Origin: Gordonia pseudamarae
Lineage (GTDB): Bacteria; Actinomycetota; Actinomycetes; Mycobacteriales; Mycobacteriaceae
NCBI RefSeq assembly: GCF_025273675.1
Contig: NZ_CP045809.1
Location: 4,154,001-4,218,000 of the forward strand
Reading direction: 5' to 3'
DNA: 64,000 nt
Made by a program: the position numbers and the translations under genes. Of the stretch, positions 21,832 to 31,961 are shown piece after piece. Below the pieces are notes generated by a model. It ran no database searches. It was not told the DNA's origin and saw nothing but the letters and a program-made list of their open reading frames with translations. The stretch's first letter is position 1. Each line of letters opens with the position of its first letter.

Positions 21832-23138
21832 CAGTTGCCCCCACGCTGCGACGGCGGTGTCTGCTTGAGCTGCGGATCGGGGTTGCCGGGAACGGTCCCC
21901 GGCGCCGGGCTCCGCTGCAGCTTGTCGTTGCTCATGATGCCGAACGGAAGGATCGGCAACGTCGGCTCCAGAACACCCTTGGTGATCTGTTTGCCCACCT
22001 TGGTGCAGTTGTCGATGAGCGGCCGCATCGAGGCACTCCACTGCTTGGCCGCCGGGTCACCGGGCATCAACTTGCCCAGATCCAGCGTCCGGCAGCCAGC
22101 ACCCAGCAGATCCTGCAGATCCGGGACGGTCAGGCGCATGTCGAGCGTTCCCGATTCGGCGTTGTACGCGCTGATCAGGTTGCTGATCGTCAGCGGCAGC
22201 ACCGTCAGGACCTCCTTGAGGTTGTCCTTCTCGTCGGCCAGTGCCCTGGTGGTCGGCTGCAGATCGCGCACCGTCTTGCCGAGCTTCTCCTCGTTGTCGT
22301 CGAGGAAGGTCGCCACATCGCCGAGCGCGTACGACAGCTTGTTCAGCGCGAGACCGAGCTGTTCACGCTCACCCACCATGTACTTGTTGAACGAGGCCAT
22401 CTGCGTGTTGAACTGACGCACCTGCTGATCGTTCTCGCGCAGTGCTCCCACGAACACATCCAGGTTCTTGATGGTCGAGACGATGTCACCGCTGGACCCG
22501 GCCAGCGTCTGCGAGGCCTTCGACAGCTTCTCGATGGTTTCGCCGAGCTTGGCGCCGTTTCCTTCGAGGTTGTCCGCCCCGATCCGGGCCAGCCTGGTCA
22601 GCGCTCCCTCCTGCTCGCCGTTCGCGGGCTTGTTGGCCCCGTTCGGACCGAGCGCGTCGGTGAGGTTCTGGATACCGCGGTAGAGCTCGTCGACCTCGAC
22701 GGGCACCATCGTCTGCCCCTTGTCGACGGTGAGGTGCAGCGACTTGGGTGCCTTCGCGTCGCCCTCACGGAACACCGGCGTGAGCTGCACATACCGGTCG
22801 GCCACGACCGACGGCACGACCTGCACGGCCTTGACGTCCTCGGGCAGGTCGATACCGCGGTCGACGGTCATCTTGACCTGGACCCTGTCCCCTTTGGGAG
22901 TCACGTCGGTGACCTGGCCGACCTTGACACCGAGGATCCGCACATCGGTGCCCTTGTAGATGCCCACGGACCGTGTGAACGTCGCGGTGATCTTGGTGGC
23001 TCCCATCGAGGAGAACACCCACCACAGGACACCGCCGACGATCAGCGCCAGGATCAGCGCGAACACCGTCGCCACAATGGTTCGCGGGGTGAACCAGCGG
23101 CCCGGGCCCGATGTCTGGGTCATGTCGGGAACCGTCAT
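21831..23138 (-). CDS. mceD: Mce family protein, MceD position
   Basis: 435 residues. A short cytoplasmic N-terminus, one membrane helix ([20 protein letters not shown]), the Mce domain ([20 protein letters not shown]) and a long helical domain, ending in a Pro/Gln-rich tail. Its start overlaps the mceC stop by 1 bp, and its stop overlaps the mceE start by 1 bp. Part of the predicted lipid-import channel. Confidence 0.93.
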   Translation of the reverse strand: MTVPDMTQTSGPGRWFTPRTIVATVFALILALIVGGVLWWVFSSMGATKITATFTRSVGIYKGTDVRILGVKVGQVTDVTPKGDRVQVKMTVDRGIDLPEDVKAVQVVPSVVADRYVQLTPVFREGDAKAPKSLHLTVDKGQTMVPVEVDELYRGIQNLTDALGPNGANKPANGEQEGALTRLARIGADNLEGNGAKLGETIEKLSKASQTLAGSSGDIVSTIKNLDVFVGALRENDQQVRQFNTQMASFNKYMVGEREQLGLALNKLSYALGDVATFLDDNEEKLGKTVRDLQPTTRALADEKDNLKEVLTVLPLTISNLISAYNAESGTLDMRLTVPDLQDLLGAGCRTLDLGKLMPGDPAAKQWSASMRPLIDNCTKVGKQITKGVLEPTLPILPFGIMSNDKLQRSPAPGTVPGNPDPQLKQTPPSQRGGN

Positions 23139-24244
23139 CAGCCGGCCTCCGTTCCGCCGTTGTTCTGCATGGCCTGCTTGTTTGGCGGCCGTGTGGTGTT
23201 CTGCTGCGGCAGAGCCGGCGGCAGGATATTGGTGACCACCGACTCCAGCCAGCGGCCGTTCCCGAGGACGTTGCCGTAAAGCCGATAGAAGGGCGCCATG
23301 TACTTGATGGTGTCGCGGATGTTCTGGTTCTGCCGTTGCAGCAGCTTGTTGGTCTCGGCCAGGGCGTCGAGCGCGGGCCCGATCTGCTTCTCGTTGTCCC
23401 GGACCAGACCGGTGAGCGAGTTGCTGAGCGAGGTGGTGGTCGCCAGCAGCCTGGTGATCGACTTCTGCCGGTTGTTCAGCTCCTGGAGCAATTCACCGGC
23501 ACCGGCGATGAGACGGGTGAACTCCTCGTTGCGATCGGCCAGGATCTTGGTGGTGTTCTTGGTGGCCGAGAGCAGGCGCTTGACCTCCGAGTCGCGGCTG
23601 GCAATGGTCTCCGACAGTCGCGAGAGGCCGTCGAGGGTGGGCGCGAAATTGCCCGCCGTACCCGACAGCGAATCGCTCAAGGCGTTGAACGACTGCGCGA
23701 GTTGCTTGGAGTCGATTCCCGACTCCCCCGTGTTCGGGTCGCCGGTCAGCTGGGTCGACGCATCCGAGAACGCCTCGATGACGTCGTACGGGGACACCGT
23801 CCGGTCCAGCGGGATCGGTGTGTCCGGGTCGGCCAACTTATCGCCGAGCGGGGTCAGGGCTAGGTACTTCTGCCCCAGCACCGTCTTGATCTGGATCGAT
23901 GCCTCGGTACGGTCGCCGATCCAGGTGTTGTTCGCGCGGAAAGTCACCTTCACCCGGTCGCCGTCGAGTTCGACGTTGTCGACCTCGCCGACCTTGATAC
24001 CGGCGACGCGGACCTCGTTCCCCTTCTTGAGGCCTGCGGCCTCACTGAACTCGGCGCTGTAGCGCGCGCCCGCACCCAGCAGCGGAAGCTCGTTCAGGAA
24101 GAACGCCGAGATCGCGACCATCAGCACCACCAGGATGCCGATGCCACCGATGCTGACCGGATTTCTCCGACCCGCGAATCGCCTGCTCTTCTTCGGTTGT
24201 GCGGCACCCGCCGCGGGAGTGTTCTCGTGTGTCAATTTCCTCAC
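23138..24244 (-). CDS. mceC: Mce family protein, MceC position
   Basis: 368 residues from GTG 24244, overlapping the mceB stop by 4 bp. A basic N-terminus, one membrane helix ([18 protein letters not shown]), the Mce domain ([20 protein letters not shown]) and a helical region ([17 protein letters not shown]) follow. The Pro/Gln/Asn-rich tail is short. Same operon and predicted complex as its neighbours. Confidence 0.93.
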   Translation of the reverse strand: MRKLTHENTPAAGAAQPKKSRRFAGRRNPVSIGGIGILVVLMVAISAFFLNELPLLGAGARYSAEFSEAAGLKKGNEVRVAGIKVGEVDNVELDGDRVKVTFRANNTWIGDRTEASIQIKTVLGQKYLALTPLGDKLADPDTPIPLDRTVSPYDVIEAFSDASTQLTGDPNTGESGIDSKQLAQSFNALSDSLSGTAGNFAPTLDGLSRLSETIASRDSEVKRLLSATKNTTKILADRNEEFTRLIAGAGELLQELNNRQKSITRLLATTTSLSNSLTGLVRDNEKQIGPALDALAETNKLLQRQNQNIRDTIKYMAPFYRLYGNVLGNGRWLESVVTNILPPALPQQNTTRPPNKQAMQNNGGTEAG

Positions 24245-25314
24245 CCCCGGGGCCTGTTGTTGTCACGCCAGCAGCGGGTGGCCGCGCTGGTGTACAGCAC
24301 ATGATTGATGTCGGGCAGGGACACCAGCGGCTTGGTCAGCAAGGTTGACTTGCCGTTGCCGGCGACGACGTCGATGCCGCACAGGTAGAACTGGAACCAG
24401 GAACCGAATGTGGCCGCACGTCCCACCTTCTGCAATTTGATCGGCAGATTCGTCAGAACCTGCGCGACATCGTCCTGGCGCTTGTTGACCTGATCGGCCA
24501 GCGTCTTCAGACCCGCGATGTCGCCCTGGATGGACGGCCGCGTCTTGGTGAGGATGTCGGAGGTGACCGCGGTCAGATTGGACACCGAGGTGATGGCCGA
24601 ACCGACCGAGTCGCGTTGCGCCGCCAGACCGCTGACCAGCTTCGAGGTGTTCACCAACAGCGAGTCGAACTCGTCGTTGTGCTTGTTGACCGTGTCCATC
24701 ACCTTGGTCAGGTTGGTGATCAGCTCACCGATCACCTTGTCCTTGTCGGCCAGGGCGGTGGTCAGGTCGGCGGTGTCCGAGAGCAGACTCGCCATCACAT
24801 CGCTCTGCCCCTGGAAGACGTTGATGATCTTCTCGCTGAGCTGGTTCACGTCGGTCGGGCTCAGCTCGCGAAACAGTGGCTTGAAGCCGTTGAACAGCTC
24901 GGTGAGGTTGACCGCGGGGGTAGTGGAGTCGGTGCCGAAGACGTGGCCGGGCTTGTAGGTGACCCGCTGATCGCCCGCGCCGCGTTCAAGGGCCAGGTAC
25001 CGCAGGCCGGTGAGGTTGCGGTACTTGATCGCGACGTTGGTGCCCTCGGGCAGCCGGTCGCGGTCGGCGTTGAACGTGACCAGTGCCTGGTTCCGGTTGT
25101 GGACCCGGACATCGGTCACCTGGCCCACCCGCACGCCCGCGATGCGGACGTCGTCACCCTTGTTGAGCATCGCGGCGTCGTCGAAGATCGCCTTGTACTC
25201 AGCGTCGCCGCTGCCGCCGACATTGCCGATCGTGAGCGCCAGCATCGACGTCGTGACCACGGTGACCACCGCGAACACGATGAGTTTGATCAGGGGTCCG
25301 GTGATGGATTTCAT
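24241..25314 (-). CDS. mceB: Mce family protein, MceB position
   Basis: 357 residues. N-terminal membrane helix (LIKLIVFAVVTVVTTSMLAL), Mce domain (YKAIFDDAAMLNKGDDVRIA), then a predicted helical tunnel segment (LADQVNKRQDDVAQVLTNLP). A Cys pair near the C-terminus (FYLCGID, ATRCWRD) is typical of MceB. The start overlaps the mceA stop by 4 bp. Confidence 0.93.
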   Translation of the reverse strand: MKSITGPLIKLIVFAVVTVVTTSMLALTIGNVGGSGDAEYKAIFDDAAMLNKGDDVRIAGVRVGQVTDVRVHNRNQALVTFNADRDRLPEGTNVAIKYRNLTGLRYLALERGAGDQRVTYKPGHVFGTDSTTPAVNLTELFNGFKPLFRELSPTDVNQLSEKIINVFQGQSDVMASLLSDTADLTTALADKDKVIGELITNLTKVMDTVNKHNDEFDSLLVNTSKLVSGLAAQRDSVGSAITSVSNLTAVTSDILTKTRPSIQGDIAGLKTLADQVNKRQDDVAQVLTNLPIKLQKVGRAATFGSWFQFYLCGIDVVAGNGKSTLLTKPLVSLPDINHVLYTSAATRCWRDNNRPRG

Positions 25315-26687
25315 TGGATGTTGACCTGCGCTCCCTGCAGCGACATTCCGCCGATCATGGTGACCCAGGTGGGAACCTGATCCGGGTCGTTGCCGGTAGT
25401 GCTGGCATACACGACCTTCAACTGATTGACGTACTCCGCGTTGTCGTAGGGGTTGGCTCGCAGCGTGGTGTCGCCGATGGTTCCGGCGGGGATCACGCTG
25501 TTCTGGTTCGGCGGGGTGATCGGGAAGTCGTCGCCCACGTTCGGCACGGTTGTGGGGCCGGCGTTGCGTGAGGGCGGCTGGTAGGAGCCCTCACCGAGCC
25601 CACCTCCCGGATACTGCGGGAACGGCCGGTTGTCGGTCGCCGGACCGAAGCAGGTGGCGGGCCGGTTGTAGTCGAAGAACCGGGGTTCGTCCTGGTTGGG
25701 CAGGTAGCGCCCGCGCGGGTTGACGAACTGCAGGTTCACCCGGGGGCCGGGGTTGGGCGAGCCCTTGCCGGTGACCCTGTCGGATTCGGGGAAGATGCTG
25801 GCGAAGTTCTCGAACGTGCAGCCGAACGACGGCGACTGACGCGCCAGACCGCGCATGAAGGGTTCGCCCTTGATGACGACGTCGAGCAGGTCCCTGCGGT
25901 TGGTCCGCAACCAGCTCGTGGTGTCGGTGGCCGCGGCCCCCAGCGTCGAGATCAGGTTCCGCAGATCGGACTGTTTCTCGACGATCGTGTTGCCGGTGGT
26001 GCGCAGATTGTCCAGGCCGTCGATGATGTCGGGCAGCGCCTCGGAATAGGTCTGCGAGAAGTCCGACAGACCCCGCAACGTGCCCTCGAGGTCGGGCAGC
26101 ACCTTGTTGATGCCGCTGAACACCTTGTTGAGATCGGTGATCGTGGTGCGCAGCTCGTCACCGCGACCCGAGAGCGCCTTGGACAGCGCGGTCAGCGTGA
26201 TGTTGAGATCCTGCGGGGGGACGGCCTTGAGGACCGGCAGGAGTTTGTCGAACATCTCCTGGATCTCCTTGGCGTTGCCGCTCTGGTCGGTGTAGATGAC
26301 CGCGTTCTTGGTACTGGCCAGCGTGGGTCCGCCGGAGGTGTCGGGCACTTTGAGGTCCACGAAGCGTTCGCCGAACAGGGTCTTCGGCAGGATGCGCGCG
26401 GTTGTTTCGACCGGCAGCTTCTTGGCCATGTCGGGGTTCAGACCCAGCGTCACGACGACCTTGCCGTCGGGTGACGGGGTGATGTCCCGGACCTCGCCGA
26501 CGATCACTCCGCGCGCCTTGACGTCGGCGGCGTTGGGCAGCGCGTTGCCGGCGGAATCGGTGGTGAACTTGACGGTGGTGAACGAGGTGAACGCCTTGTT
26601 GAACTGCAGGATCGTGAATGCCAGGAAGCCGATGCAGATGAGCAGGAACAGGATACCGAGGAGTCGTTGACGAACGGTTGAGGTCAT
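25311..26687 (-). CDS. mceA: Mce family protein, MceA position
   Basis: 458 residues. Membrane helix (LGILFLLICIGFLAFTILQF), Mce domain (TVKFTTDSAGNALPNAADVK), helical domain, then a long Pro/Asn/Gly-rich C-terminal extension with Cys (FGCTFENF, ATCFGP). It starts 7 bp after yrbEB. The long C-terminal region is common in MceA proteins and probably faces the outer wall. Confidence 0.93.
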   Translation of the reverse strand: MTSTVRQRLLGILFLLICIGFLAFTILQFNKAFTSFTTVKFTTDSAGNALPNAADVKARGVIVGEVRDITPSPDGKVVVTLGLNPDMAKKLPVETTARILPKTLFGERFVDLKVPDTSGGPTLASTKNAVIYTDQSGNAKEIQEMFDKLLPVLKAVPPQDLNITLTALSKALSGRGDELRTTITDLNKVFSGINKVLPDLEGTLRGLSDFSQTYSEALPDIIDGLDNLRTTGNTIVEKQSDLRNLISTLGAAATDTTSWLRTNRRDLLDVVIKGEPFMRGLARQSPSFGCTFENFASIFPESDRVTGKGSPNPGPRVNLQFVNPRGRYLPNQDEPRFFDYNRPATCFGPATDNRPFPQYPGGGLGEGSYQPPSRNAGPTTVPNVGDDFPITPPNQNSVIPAGTIGDTTLRANPYDNAEYVNQLKVVYASTTGNDPDQVPTWVTMIGGMSLQGAQVNIQ

Positions 26688-26694
26688 CGGGTGC

Positions 26695-27576
26695 CTAGCC
26701 TCCCACTCGAACGGTTGTCGTCGTGCCCCAGATGGCCAGACCGAGGAAGAAGTCCAGCAGGGCGATCAGGACGAGCGCCGTACGCACCGCGTGCCCGACG
26801 GCCACGCCGACACCCGCGGGACCACCGCTGGCGAAGTACCCGTAGTAGCAGTGCACGAGGATGATCACGAACGCGAACACCAGCACCTTGCCGAACGACC
26901 ACAACACGTCTTCGGGTGGCAGGAACAGGTTGAAGTAGTGGTCGTAGGAACCCGTGGACTGTCCGTTGAACACGGTGGTCACCGTACGGGAGGCGAAGTA
27001 CGCCGAGATCAGGCCGAGCACGTACAGCGGGATGACCGCGATGAAGCCGGCGATGACGCGGGTGGACACCAGATACGGAATCGACGGGACGGCCATGACC
27101 TCCATGGCGTCGACCTCCTCGGAGATCCGCATGGCGCCCAGTTGGGCGGTAAAGCCGCAGCCGACGGTCGCCGACAGGGCGAGCGCGGCGACCAGCGGGG
27201 CGACCTCACGGGTGTTCACGTACGCCGACAGGAAGCCGGTCAGTGCCTGCGATCCCAGCTGGTCGAGGGCGGCGTAGCCCTGCATGCCGACCACGACGCC
27301 GGTGAAACCGGACATCATCACCATGACGCCGACGGTGCCGAGGACGACCGCGAGGCCGCCGGTCCCGAAGGCCACCTCGGCGAGCAGGCGGAGCACCTCA
27401 CGCCGGTAGTGCACGACGGTCTTCGGGATCCAGGCGAGGGTGCGCCCGTAGAAGGACATCTGCTCGCCCGCACCGTCGAGAACCTTCAGCGGCTTGTTGA
27501 GCTGCTTGCGCGCCTCGTACGCGTAGTACTCGGACCGCGACTTGGTGATTGTGACGCCACCACCGGGATCGGACAT
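26695..27576 (-). CDS. yrbEB: YrbE family permease, B position
   Basis: 293 residues, an MlaE/YrbE ABC-transporter permease with five or more membrane helices. The MlaE signature region (QLGAMRISEEVDAMEVMAVP) forms the coupling helix that contacts the ATPase. It pairs with YrbEA (4 bp upstream) as the two membrane halves of the Mce importer. Confidence 0.95.
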   Translation of the reverse strand: MSDPGGGVTITKSRSEYYAYEARKQLNKPLKVLDGAGEQMSFYGRTLAWIPKTVVHYRREVLRLLAEVAFGTGGLAVVLGTVGVMVMMSGFTGVVVGMQGYAALDQLGSQALTGFLSAYVNTREVAPLVAALALSATVGCGFTAQLGAMRISEEVDAMEVMAVPSIPYLVSTRVIAGFIAVIPLYVLGLISAYFASRTVTTVFNGQSTGSYDHYFNLFLPPEDVLWSFGKVLVFAFVIILVHCYYGYFASGGPAGVGVAVGHAVRTALVLIALLDFFLGLAIWGTTTTVRVGG

Positions 27577-27580
27577 AGCG

Positions 27581-28387
27581 TCAGCTTCCCTTCGCCGGAA
27601 CGATCTGGAGGTAGACCGCCGTGATGATCAGATTGGCCAGGAACAGCAGCAGGAACGTGATGACGACGCTCTGGTTGACCGCGTCGCCCACTCCCTTCGG
27701 TCCCCCCTTGGGGTTGAGCCCCTTGTAGGCCGCGACAACGCCGGCGATAACACCGAAAATGGCCGCCTTGATGGTGGAGATGTAGAGGTCCGGGAGCTGC
27801 GCCAGTGCGCTGAACGAGGCCAGGTACGCACCCGGTGTGCCGTTCTGGAGCACCACGTTGAACATGTAGCCACCGCCGATACCGATGACGGCGACGAGGC
27901 CGTTGAGCAGCATCGCGATCAGGATCATGGCCAGCACGCGCGGCACCACCAGGCGCTGGATCGGGTTGATGCCCAGCACCTCCATCGCGTCGATCTCCTC
28001 GCGGATGGTCCGTGAACCGAGGTCCGCGGCGACCGCGGAGCCCGCCGCGCCCGCGATCAGGAGCGAGGTGACCAGGGGCGAGCCCTGCTGGATCACCACC
28101 AGCACGCTGGCGGCACCCGTGTACGACTCGGCACCGATCTGCTTGATCAGCGAGCCGGTCTGCAGAGAGACGATCGCACCGAACGGAATCGCGATGAGTG
28201 CCGTCGGCAAGATCGTCACACTGGCGATGAACCAAGCCTGCTGGATGAACTCTCGCCACTGGAACGGGCGCACAATGGACTGGCGTGCGACATCGACGAA
28301 TAGCTGAACGATATTGCCGGACTGTGCGAGCGCACCATTGCCAGCTTTTGCTATCCGATCAATACCACGCGTGGTGGCACTGGCCAT
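27581..28387 (-). CDS. yrbEA: YrbE family permease, A position
   Basis: 268 residues, an MlaE/YrbE permease with the coupling motif (LGSRTIREEIDAMEVLGINP) and several membrane helices. The start ATG 28387 has GGAG at suitable distance and lies 6 bp after the mkl stop. It works with YrbEB and the Mkl ATPase to drive lipid uptake through the Mce channel. Confidence 0.95.
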   Translation of the reverse strand: MASATTRGIDRIAKAGNGALAQSGNIVQLFVDVARQSIVRPFQWREFIQQAWFIASVTILPTALIAIPFGAIVSLQTGSLIKQIGAESYTGAASVLVVIQQGSPLVTSLLIAGAAGSAVAADLGSRTIREEIDAMEVLGINPIQRLVVPRVLAMILIAMLLNGLVAVIGIGGGYMFNVVLQNGTPGAYLASFSALAQLPDLYISTIKAAIFGVIAGVVAAYKGLNPKGGPKGVGDAVNQSVVITFLLLFLANLIITAVYLQIVPAKGS

Positions 28388-28393
28388 GAAAGA

Positions 28394-29593
28394 TTAGCTC
28401 CGGTTGTCTGGGTCTTCGGTGGAGCTGTGCCGCCCACCCTCGTTCGGGACTTCGTACTCAATGGTCGGACTATCAGCCAAACCCGGCGCAACCGCCCAAC
28501 TCTGCGTCACCGCATCATCACCGGCATAATCGGCCTGCGGCTTACCCACACCGACCCCGGCCGCGGCATGCGCCTGCGCCCGCTCAGCCCGATTCTGCGC
28601 CTTGATCTCATCCTCCTGCGCCATCGACCGCAAAATCGCCTCCTGCGCATTCGGCGGCAACGTATGCAACATCTCATGCACCCGCGCACGATGCCGAATC
28701 GCCGCCTGCCGCTCCGGCATACCCGGATTCGGCTGCACCTGCGGAATGATCTCCGTGAAATCATCCTTCGTACCACCACCGGAAATACCCGCAGCCTGCA
28801 TCGCCGCCTCCGCAGCCGCCACCGCCTCGTCCTTCTCCTCCGACATACCGATCGGACCAAACCGATCACCGGACAAGAACTGCTTCACCACCGGCTGCTC
28901 CGACGTCAACAACTGCTCACGCGGACCAAACATCACCAACTCCTTCCGGAACAACATCCCAATATTGTCCGGAATCGTCCGCGCGATATTGATATTGTGC
29001 GTCACAATCAAAATCGTCGCATCAATCGTCGCATTGATATCGATCAACAACTGCGAAATATAAGCCGTACGCACCGGATCCAAACCCGAATCCGGCTCAT
29101 CACACAAAATGATCTGCGGATCCAACACCAACGCCCGCGCCAAGCCGGCACGCTTACGCATACCACCGGAAATCTCACCCGGCAGCTTATCCTCCGCCCC
29201 CAACAGACCGACCATGTCGACCTTCTCCATCACGATCCGACGAACCTCGTCCTCCTTCTTCTTCGTATGCTCACGAAGAGGGAACGCGATATTGTCATAC
29301 AACGACATCGAACCGAACAGCGCACCATCCTGAAACAGCACACCGAACAACTTACGAATCTCGTACAACTCCTTCGCCGAACACTGCGTGATATCAGTGC
29401 CATCGATGACCACCGACCCCTGCTCCGGATGCAGCAGACCGATCAACGTCTTCAAAAACACCGACTTACCCGTACCCGAAGGCCCCAACAACGCACTGAC
29501 CTCACCCGTCGGCAACGTCAACGTCACATCACGCCAAATATTCTGCGACCCGAACGACTTGGTAAGCCCCTCGACACTGACCTCTACACCCAC
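28394..29593 (-). CDS. mkl: Mce transporter ATPase (Mkl/MceG)
   Basis: 399 residues from GTG 29593 with SD GGAGG; an ATG at 29623 has no SD. ABC ATPase motifs: Walker A GPSGTGKS, signature ISGGMRKRAGLARAL, Walker B ILCDEPDSGLDP and the H-loop THN. After residue ~260 a ~140-residue C-terminal extension, Ala/Glu/Gln-rich, is characteristic of Mkl/MceG. In M. tuberculosis mkl also lies between rplJL and rpoBC but away from mce genes; here it heads the mce operon directly. Codon use in this gene has a notably different set of third bases (many A/C) from the mce genes. Confidence 0.95.
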   Translation of the reverse strand: MGVEVSVEGLTKSFGSQNIWRDVTLTLPTGEVSALLGPSGTGKSVFLKTLIGLLHPEQGSVVIDGTDITQCSAKELYEIRKLFGVLFQDGALFGSMSLYDNIAFPLREHTKKKEDEVRRIVMEKVDMVGLLGAEDKLPGEISGGMRKRAGLARALVLDPQIILCDEPDSGLDPVRTAYISQLLIDINATIDATILIVTHNINIARTIPDNIGMLFRKELVMFGPREQLLTSEQPVVKQFLSGDRFGPIGMSEEKDEAVAAAEAAMQAAGISGGGTKDDFTEIIPQVQPNPGMPERQAAIRHRARVHEMLHTLPPNAQEAILRSMAQEDEIKAQNRAERAQAHAAAGVGVGKPQADYAGDDAVTQSWAVAPGLADSPTIEYEVPNEGGRHSSTEDPDNRS

Positions 29594-30230
29594 TGCATCC
29601 TCCAGACATGTGGCGCCCCCCACGTTCGCGACGGCCGAAACGACCCGATCGCCCAGGAGGCACTTGTGGTTGGGGTCACTGTAGCGGACGCCCCCGGATA
29701 CCTATACAGCGTTCCGCGTGACGGGCGCATGGCGAGTGCCGCAATCCTTCGACGTTCGACGCTCACCCGTGCTCCCTACTCGCCCGTAACCATGCCGTGC
29801 GAGCAGAGTAGCGCATGCCACCCTCCTCGCAAAAGTGCGCCGCCCATCACAGTCGCAAAATACGCCTGCTGGATCGTCAACGGCGACTCTAGTCCGAAGT
29901 CCGGCCCCGCGAAGGCCGCGCAGCCGGGTAAAGCCAGCCGAACGACGTCAACGGCCCCCGAATCTGAGAAAAGGCTCAGCGCAGACTATGACGAAGCTGA
30001 ACAACTGACCTACTTCGGCGTCACACCGAGTAGCTACACGCGTCCAGATCGCCGTAGCGGCCCGAACTCGCATCATCGGTACCCCGGCATACCCCCGGCG
30101 CCCCCGGCGCGGCACGGCGCGCCCCTCGGTTCCCGCCCGCACCGAGAATGCGCGTCCGACGGCGGCGGCCTCCTGCCTCGGCGGCCGGACAACCAAACCA
30201 TAGGGCATGTAATGCCAGGTCACAGACGCG
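29594..30230. other. Intergenic region with no recognisable gene
   Basis: 637 bp between mkl and the rplL terminator. I see no credible coding frame on either strand; the long plus-strand frame is the shadow of mkl. It must contain the mkl-mce promoter on the minus strand. TACAGT near 29680 is a possible -10, without a convincing -35. Confidence 0.5.
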
Positions 30231-30264
30231 ACGAAACCCGGGAGCAGGTGCTCCCGGGTTTCGT
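30231..30264 (-). terminator. Terminator hairpin after rplL
   Basis: ACGAAACCCGGGAGCA (30231-30246) is perfectly complementary to TGCTCCCGGGTTTCGT (30249-30264), a 16-bp-arm hairpin 57 bp beyond the rplL stop. Confidence 0.85.
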
Positions 30265-30320
30265 ATGCGTGCGCGAGGGGACGATCCCGGTGTACGGGAC
30301 AGCCCACCCAGGCAACCGTC

Positions 30321-30710
30321 CTACTTGACGGAGACCTTGGCGCCGGCCTCTTCGAGCTTGGCCTTGGCAGCCTCAGCGGCCTCCTTGTCGACCTTCTCCA
30401 GAAGAGCCTTGGGGGCGCTCTCAACGAGCTCCTTGGCTTCCTTCAGGCCCAGGCCGGAGACGATCTCGCGGACCACCTTGATGACCTGGATCTTCTTGTC
30501 GCCAGCGCCATCGAGCACGACGTCGAACTCGTCCTGCTCGGCAGCGGCGTCAGCACCGGCGGCGGCCGGAGCACCGGCGGCGGCGATGGCGACCGGAGCG
30601 GCCGCGGTGACCTCGAAGACCTCTTCGAACTTCTTCACGAAATCGCTGAGCTCCAGCAGGGTCAGTTCCTTGAACTGATCGATGAGCTCGTCAGCGGTGA
30701 GCTTCGCCAT
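30321..30710 (-). CDS. rplL: 50S ribosomal protein L7/L12
   Basis: 129 residues with the N-terminal dimerisation helices ([20 protein letters not shown]), an Ala/Gly-rich hinge, and the C-terminal factor-binding domain ([20 protein letters not shown]). It recruits translation GTPases to the ribosome as a stalk of dimers on L10. It lies 91 bp after rplJ in the usual rplJL order. Confidence 0.97.
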   Translation of the reverse strand: MAKLTADELIDQFKELTLLELSDFVKKFEEVFEVTAAAPVAIAAAGAPAAAGADAAAEQDEFDVVLDGAGDKKIQVIKVVREIVSGLGLKEAKELVESAPKALLEKVDKEAAEAAKAKLEEAGAKVSVK

Positions 30711-30801
30711 GGTTGGCGTCCTTCCTTATTATCTCTGTACCGTTTCGACCGGTACAGAGTGAGTCGGTGTTCCCGGACGAGATGTCCGGGGGTGCGGCGA
30801 A

Positions 30802-31326
30802 CTATTCGCCGGCTTCGGTCTTCTTCTCCTGCAGAGCCGCGGCAAGACGCGCGACCTGCGAAGCCGGCTGGTTGAACAGTCCGGCGGCCTTTGCCAAGTT
30901 GCCCTTCATGGCACCGGCGAGCTTGGCCAACAGCACCTCGCGGGTCTCAAGGTCGGCGATCGCTTCGATCTCGGCCACGGACAGCGCACGGCCGTCCATG
31001 TACCCGCCCTTGATAACGAGAGCCTTGTTGTCCTTGGCGAATGTCTTGATCGCCTTGGCGGCCACCACCGGCTCACCTTCGATGAAGGCAATCGCGGTCG
31101 GGCCGGTGAACAGCTCGTCGAGCCCCTCGACGCCCGCCTCGACAGCGGCGCGCTTCACCAGGGTGTTCTTGGCGACGGAGTAGGTTGCGCCCTCGCCGAG
31201 GGAACGACGCAGCTCGGTGATCTGCTTGACCGACAGGCCACGGTATTCCGTGACAACCGTCGCCGTCGATCCCTTGAACTGATCTGCGATCTCCGCAACC
31301 GCGGACACCTTGTCTGACTTGGCCAT
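30802..31326 (-). CDS. rplJ: 50S ribosomal protein L10
   Basis: 174 residues: N-terminal rRNA-binding domain ([32 protein letters not shown]) and a C-terminal helix that binds L7/L12 dimers. ATG 31326 has GAGGAGG as SD. In most bacteria L10(L12)4 represses its own operon by binding a leader; the leader here is long and contains a hairpin at 31483-31510. The usual rplKA-nusG-secE genes are not upstream in this window. Confidence 0.97.
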   Translation of the reverse strand: MAKSDKVSAVAEIADQFKGSTATVVTEYRGLSVKQITELRRSLGEGATYSVAKNTLVKRAAVEAGVEGLDELFTGPTAIAFIEGEPVVAAKAIKTFAKDNKALVIKGGYMDGRALSVAEIEAIADLETREVLLAKLAGAMKGNLAKAAGLFNQPASQVARLAAALQEKKTEAGE

Positions 31327-31961
31327 ACTTCGCCTCCTCTCTCCTCACTAGAGTGCGGACCGAAGTCCGCACATGACATTTCCCCTTCGCACACTCACCC
31401 GGGGATCGTGGTTCACGTATCGGAACCACCGGCCTCGGGAGTCGAACGAGGGCTGGACACCGCGTACGTCGAAAATGACGAACGCCCCGGCACACAGAAG
31501 GCACGGGGCGCGAATATCCTTGCTACCACGGCGCGAGGCCGGGCGACAGCTGGATCTGTCCTCGTTCATCCTGCGTGGGCCGGCGAGGTCTCTCGCGCCT
31601 TCGATCGGGATCGCTCCCGGTGACCGACGGTCTCTGGTTGAACCGATACGACGCACAGCTGCGCATCACATCGCTGTCGACAGTACCGGCCACAGCCCCG
31701 CATTCAAAATCGAGACCCCGAATCGGGGCAGGAGACCCGGGGCCAATATCTCGCCTCGAATATTTCGCCACACGGCGTCAGGGCTTCGCGTGCACAATAG
31801 TTCACGAGCCGACAACCCTACGAAGCCCCGCCGTGCGCGATGTTCGACCTCAGTACCGACAACACCGGGTCAACACCTCGATCACAGTAGGGCTGCGGTG
31901 GCCGGTTCGTGGCGGCCCAAGTGGGCGCCGAACCCGTTCCTCTTCCCCGGAGCCCCGCCGT
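31327..31961. other. Divergent intergenic region: rplJ leader and glycosidase upstream region
   Basis: 635 bp between the divergently read rplJ and glycosidase genes. No coding frame with plausible start signals is visible. It should hold the rplJL promoter and L10 leader on the minus strand and the glycosidase promoter on the plus strand. Confidence 0.5.
31483..31510 (-). promoter_or_regulatory. Hairpin in the rplJ leader
   Basis: On the minus strand CGCCCCG...CGGGGCG (arms 31504-31510 and 31483-31489, 14-nt loop) followed by TTCGTCATTTTCG. It is about 160 nt before rplJ. It may be part of an L10-binding or attenuating leader; I cannot match it to the leader consensus with certainty. Confidence 0.35.

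Noticed and set aside
21832..22041. Longer mceE start
   Set aside because: It would remove the lipoprotein signal from the N-terminus and overlap mceD by 200 bp. The TGATG junction gives the natural start.
28427..30328. Arg/His/Thr-rich plus-strand frame over mkl and the rplL upstream gap
   Set aside because: Most of it is antisense to mkl, with repeated RH/RT composition. No start signals and no domain.
31575..31961. N-terminal extension of the secreted glycosidase
   Set aside because: The extra ~129 codons precede the signal peptide and have shadow-like Arg/Ser composition. ATG 31962 gives a proper export signal.
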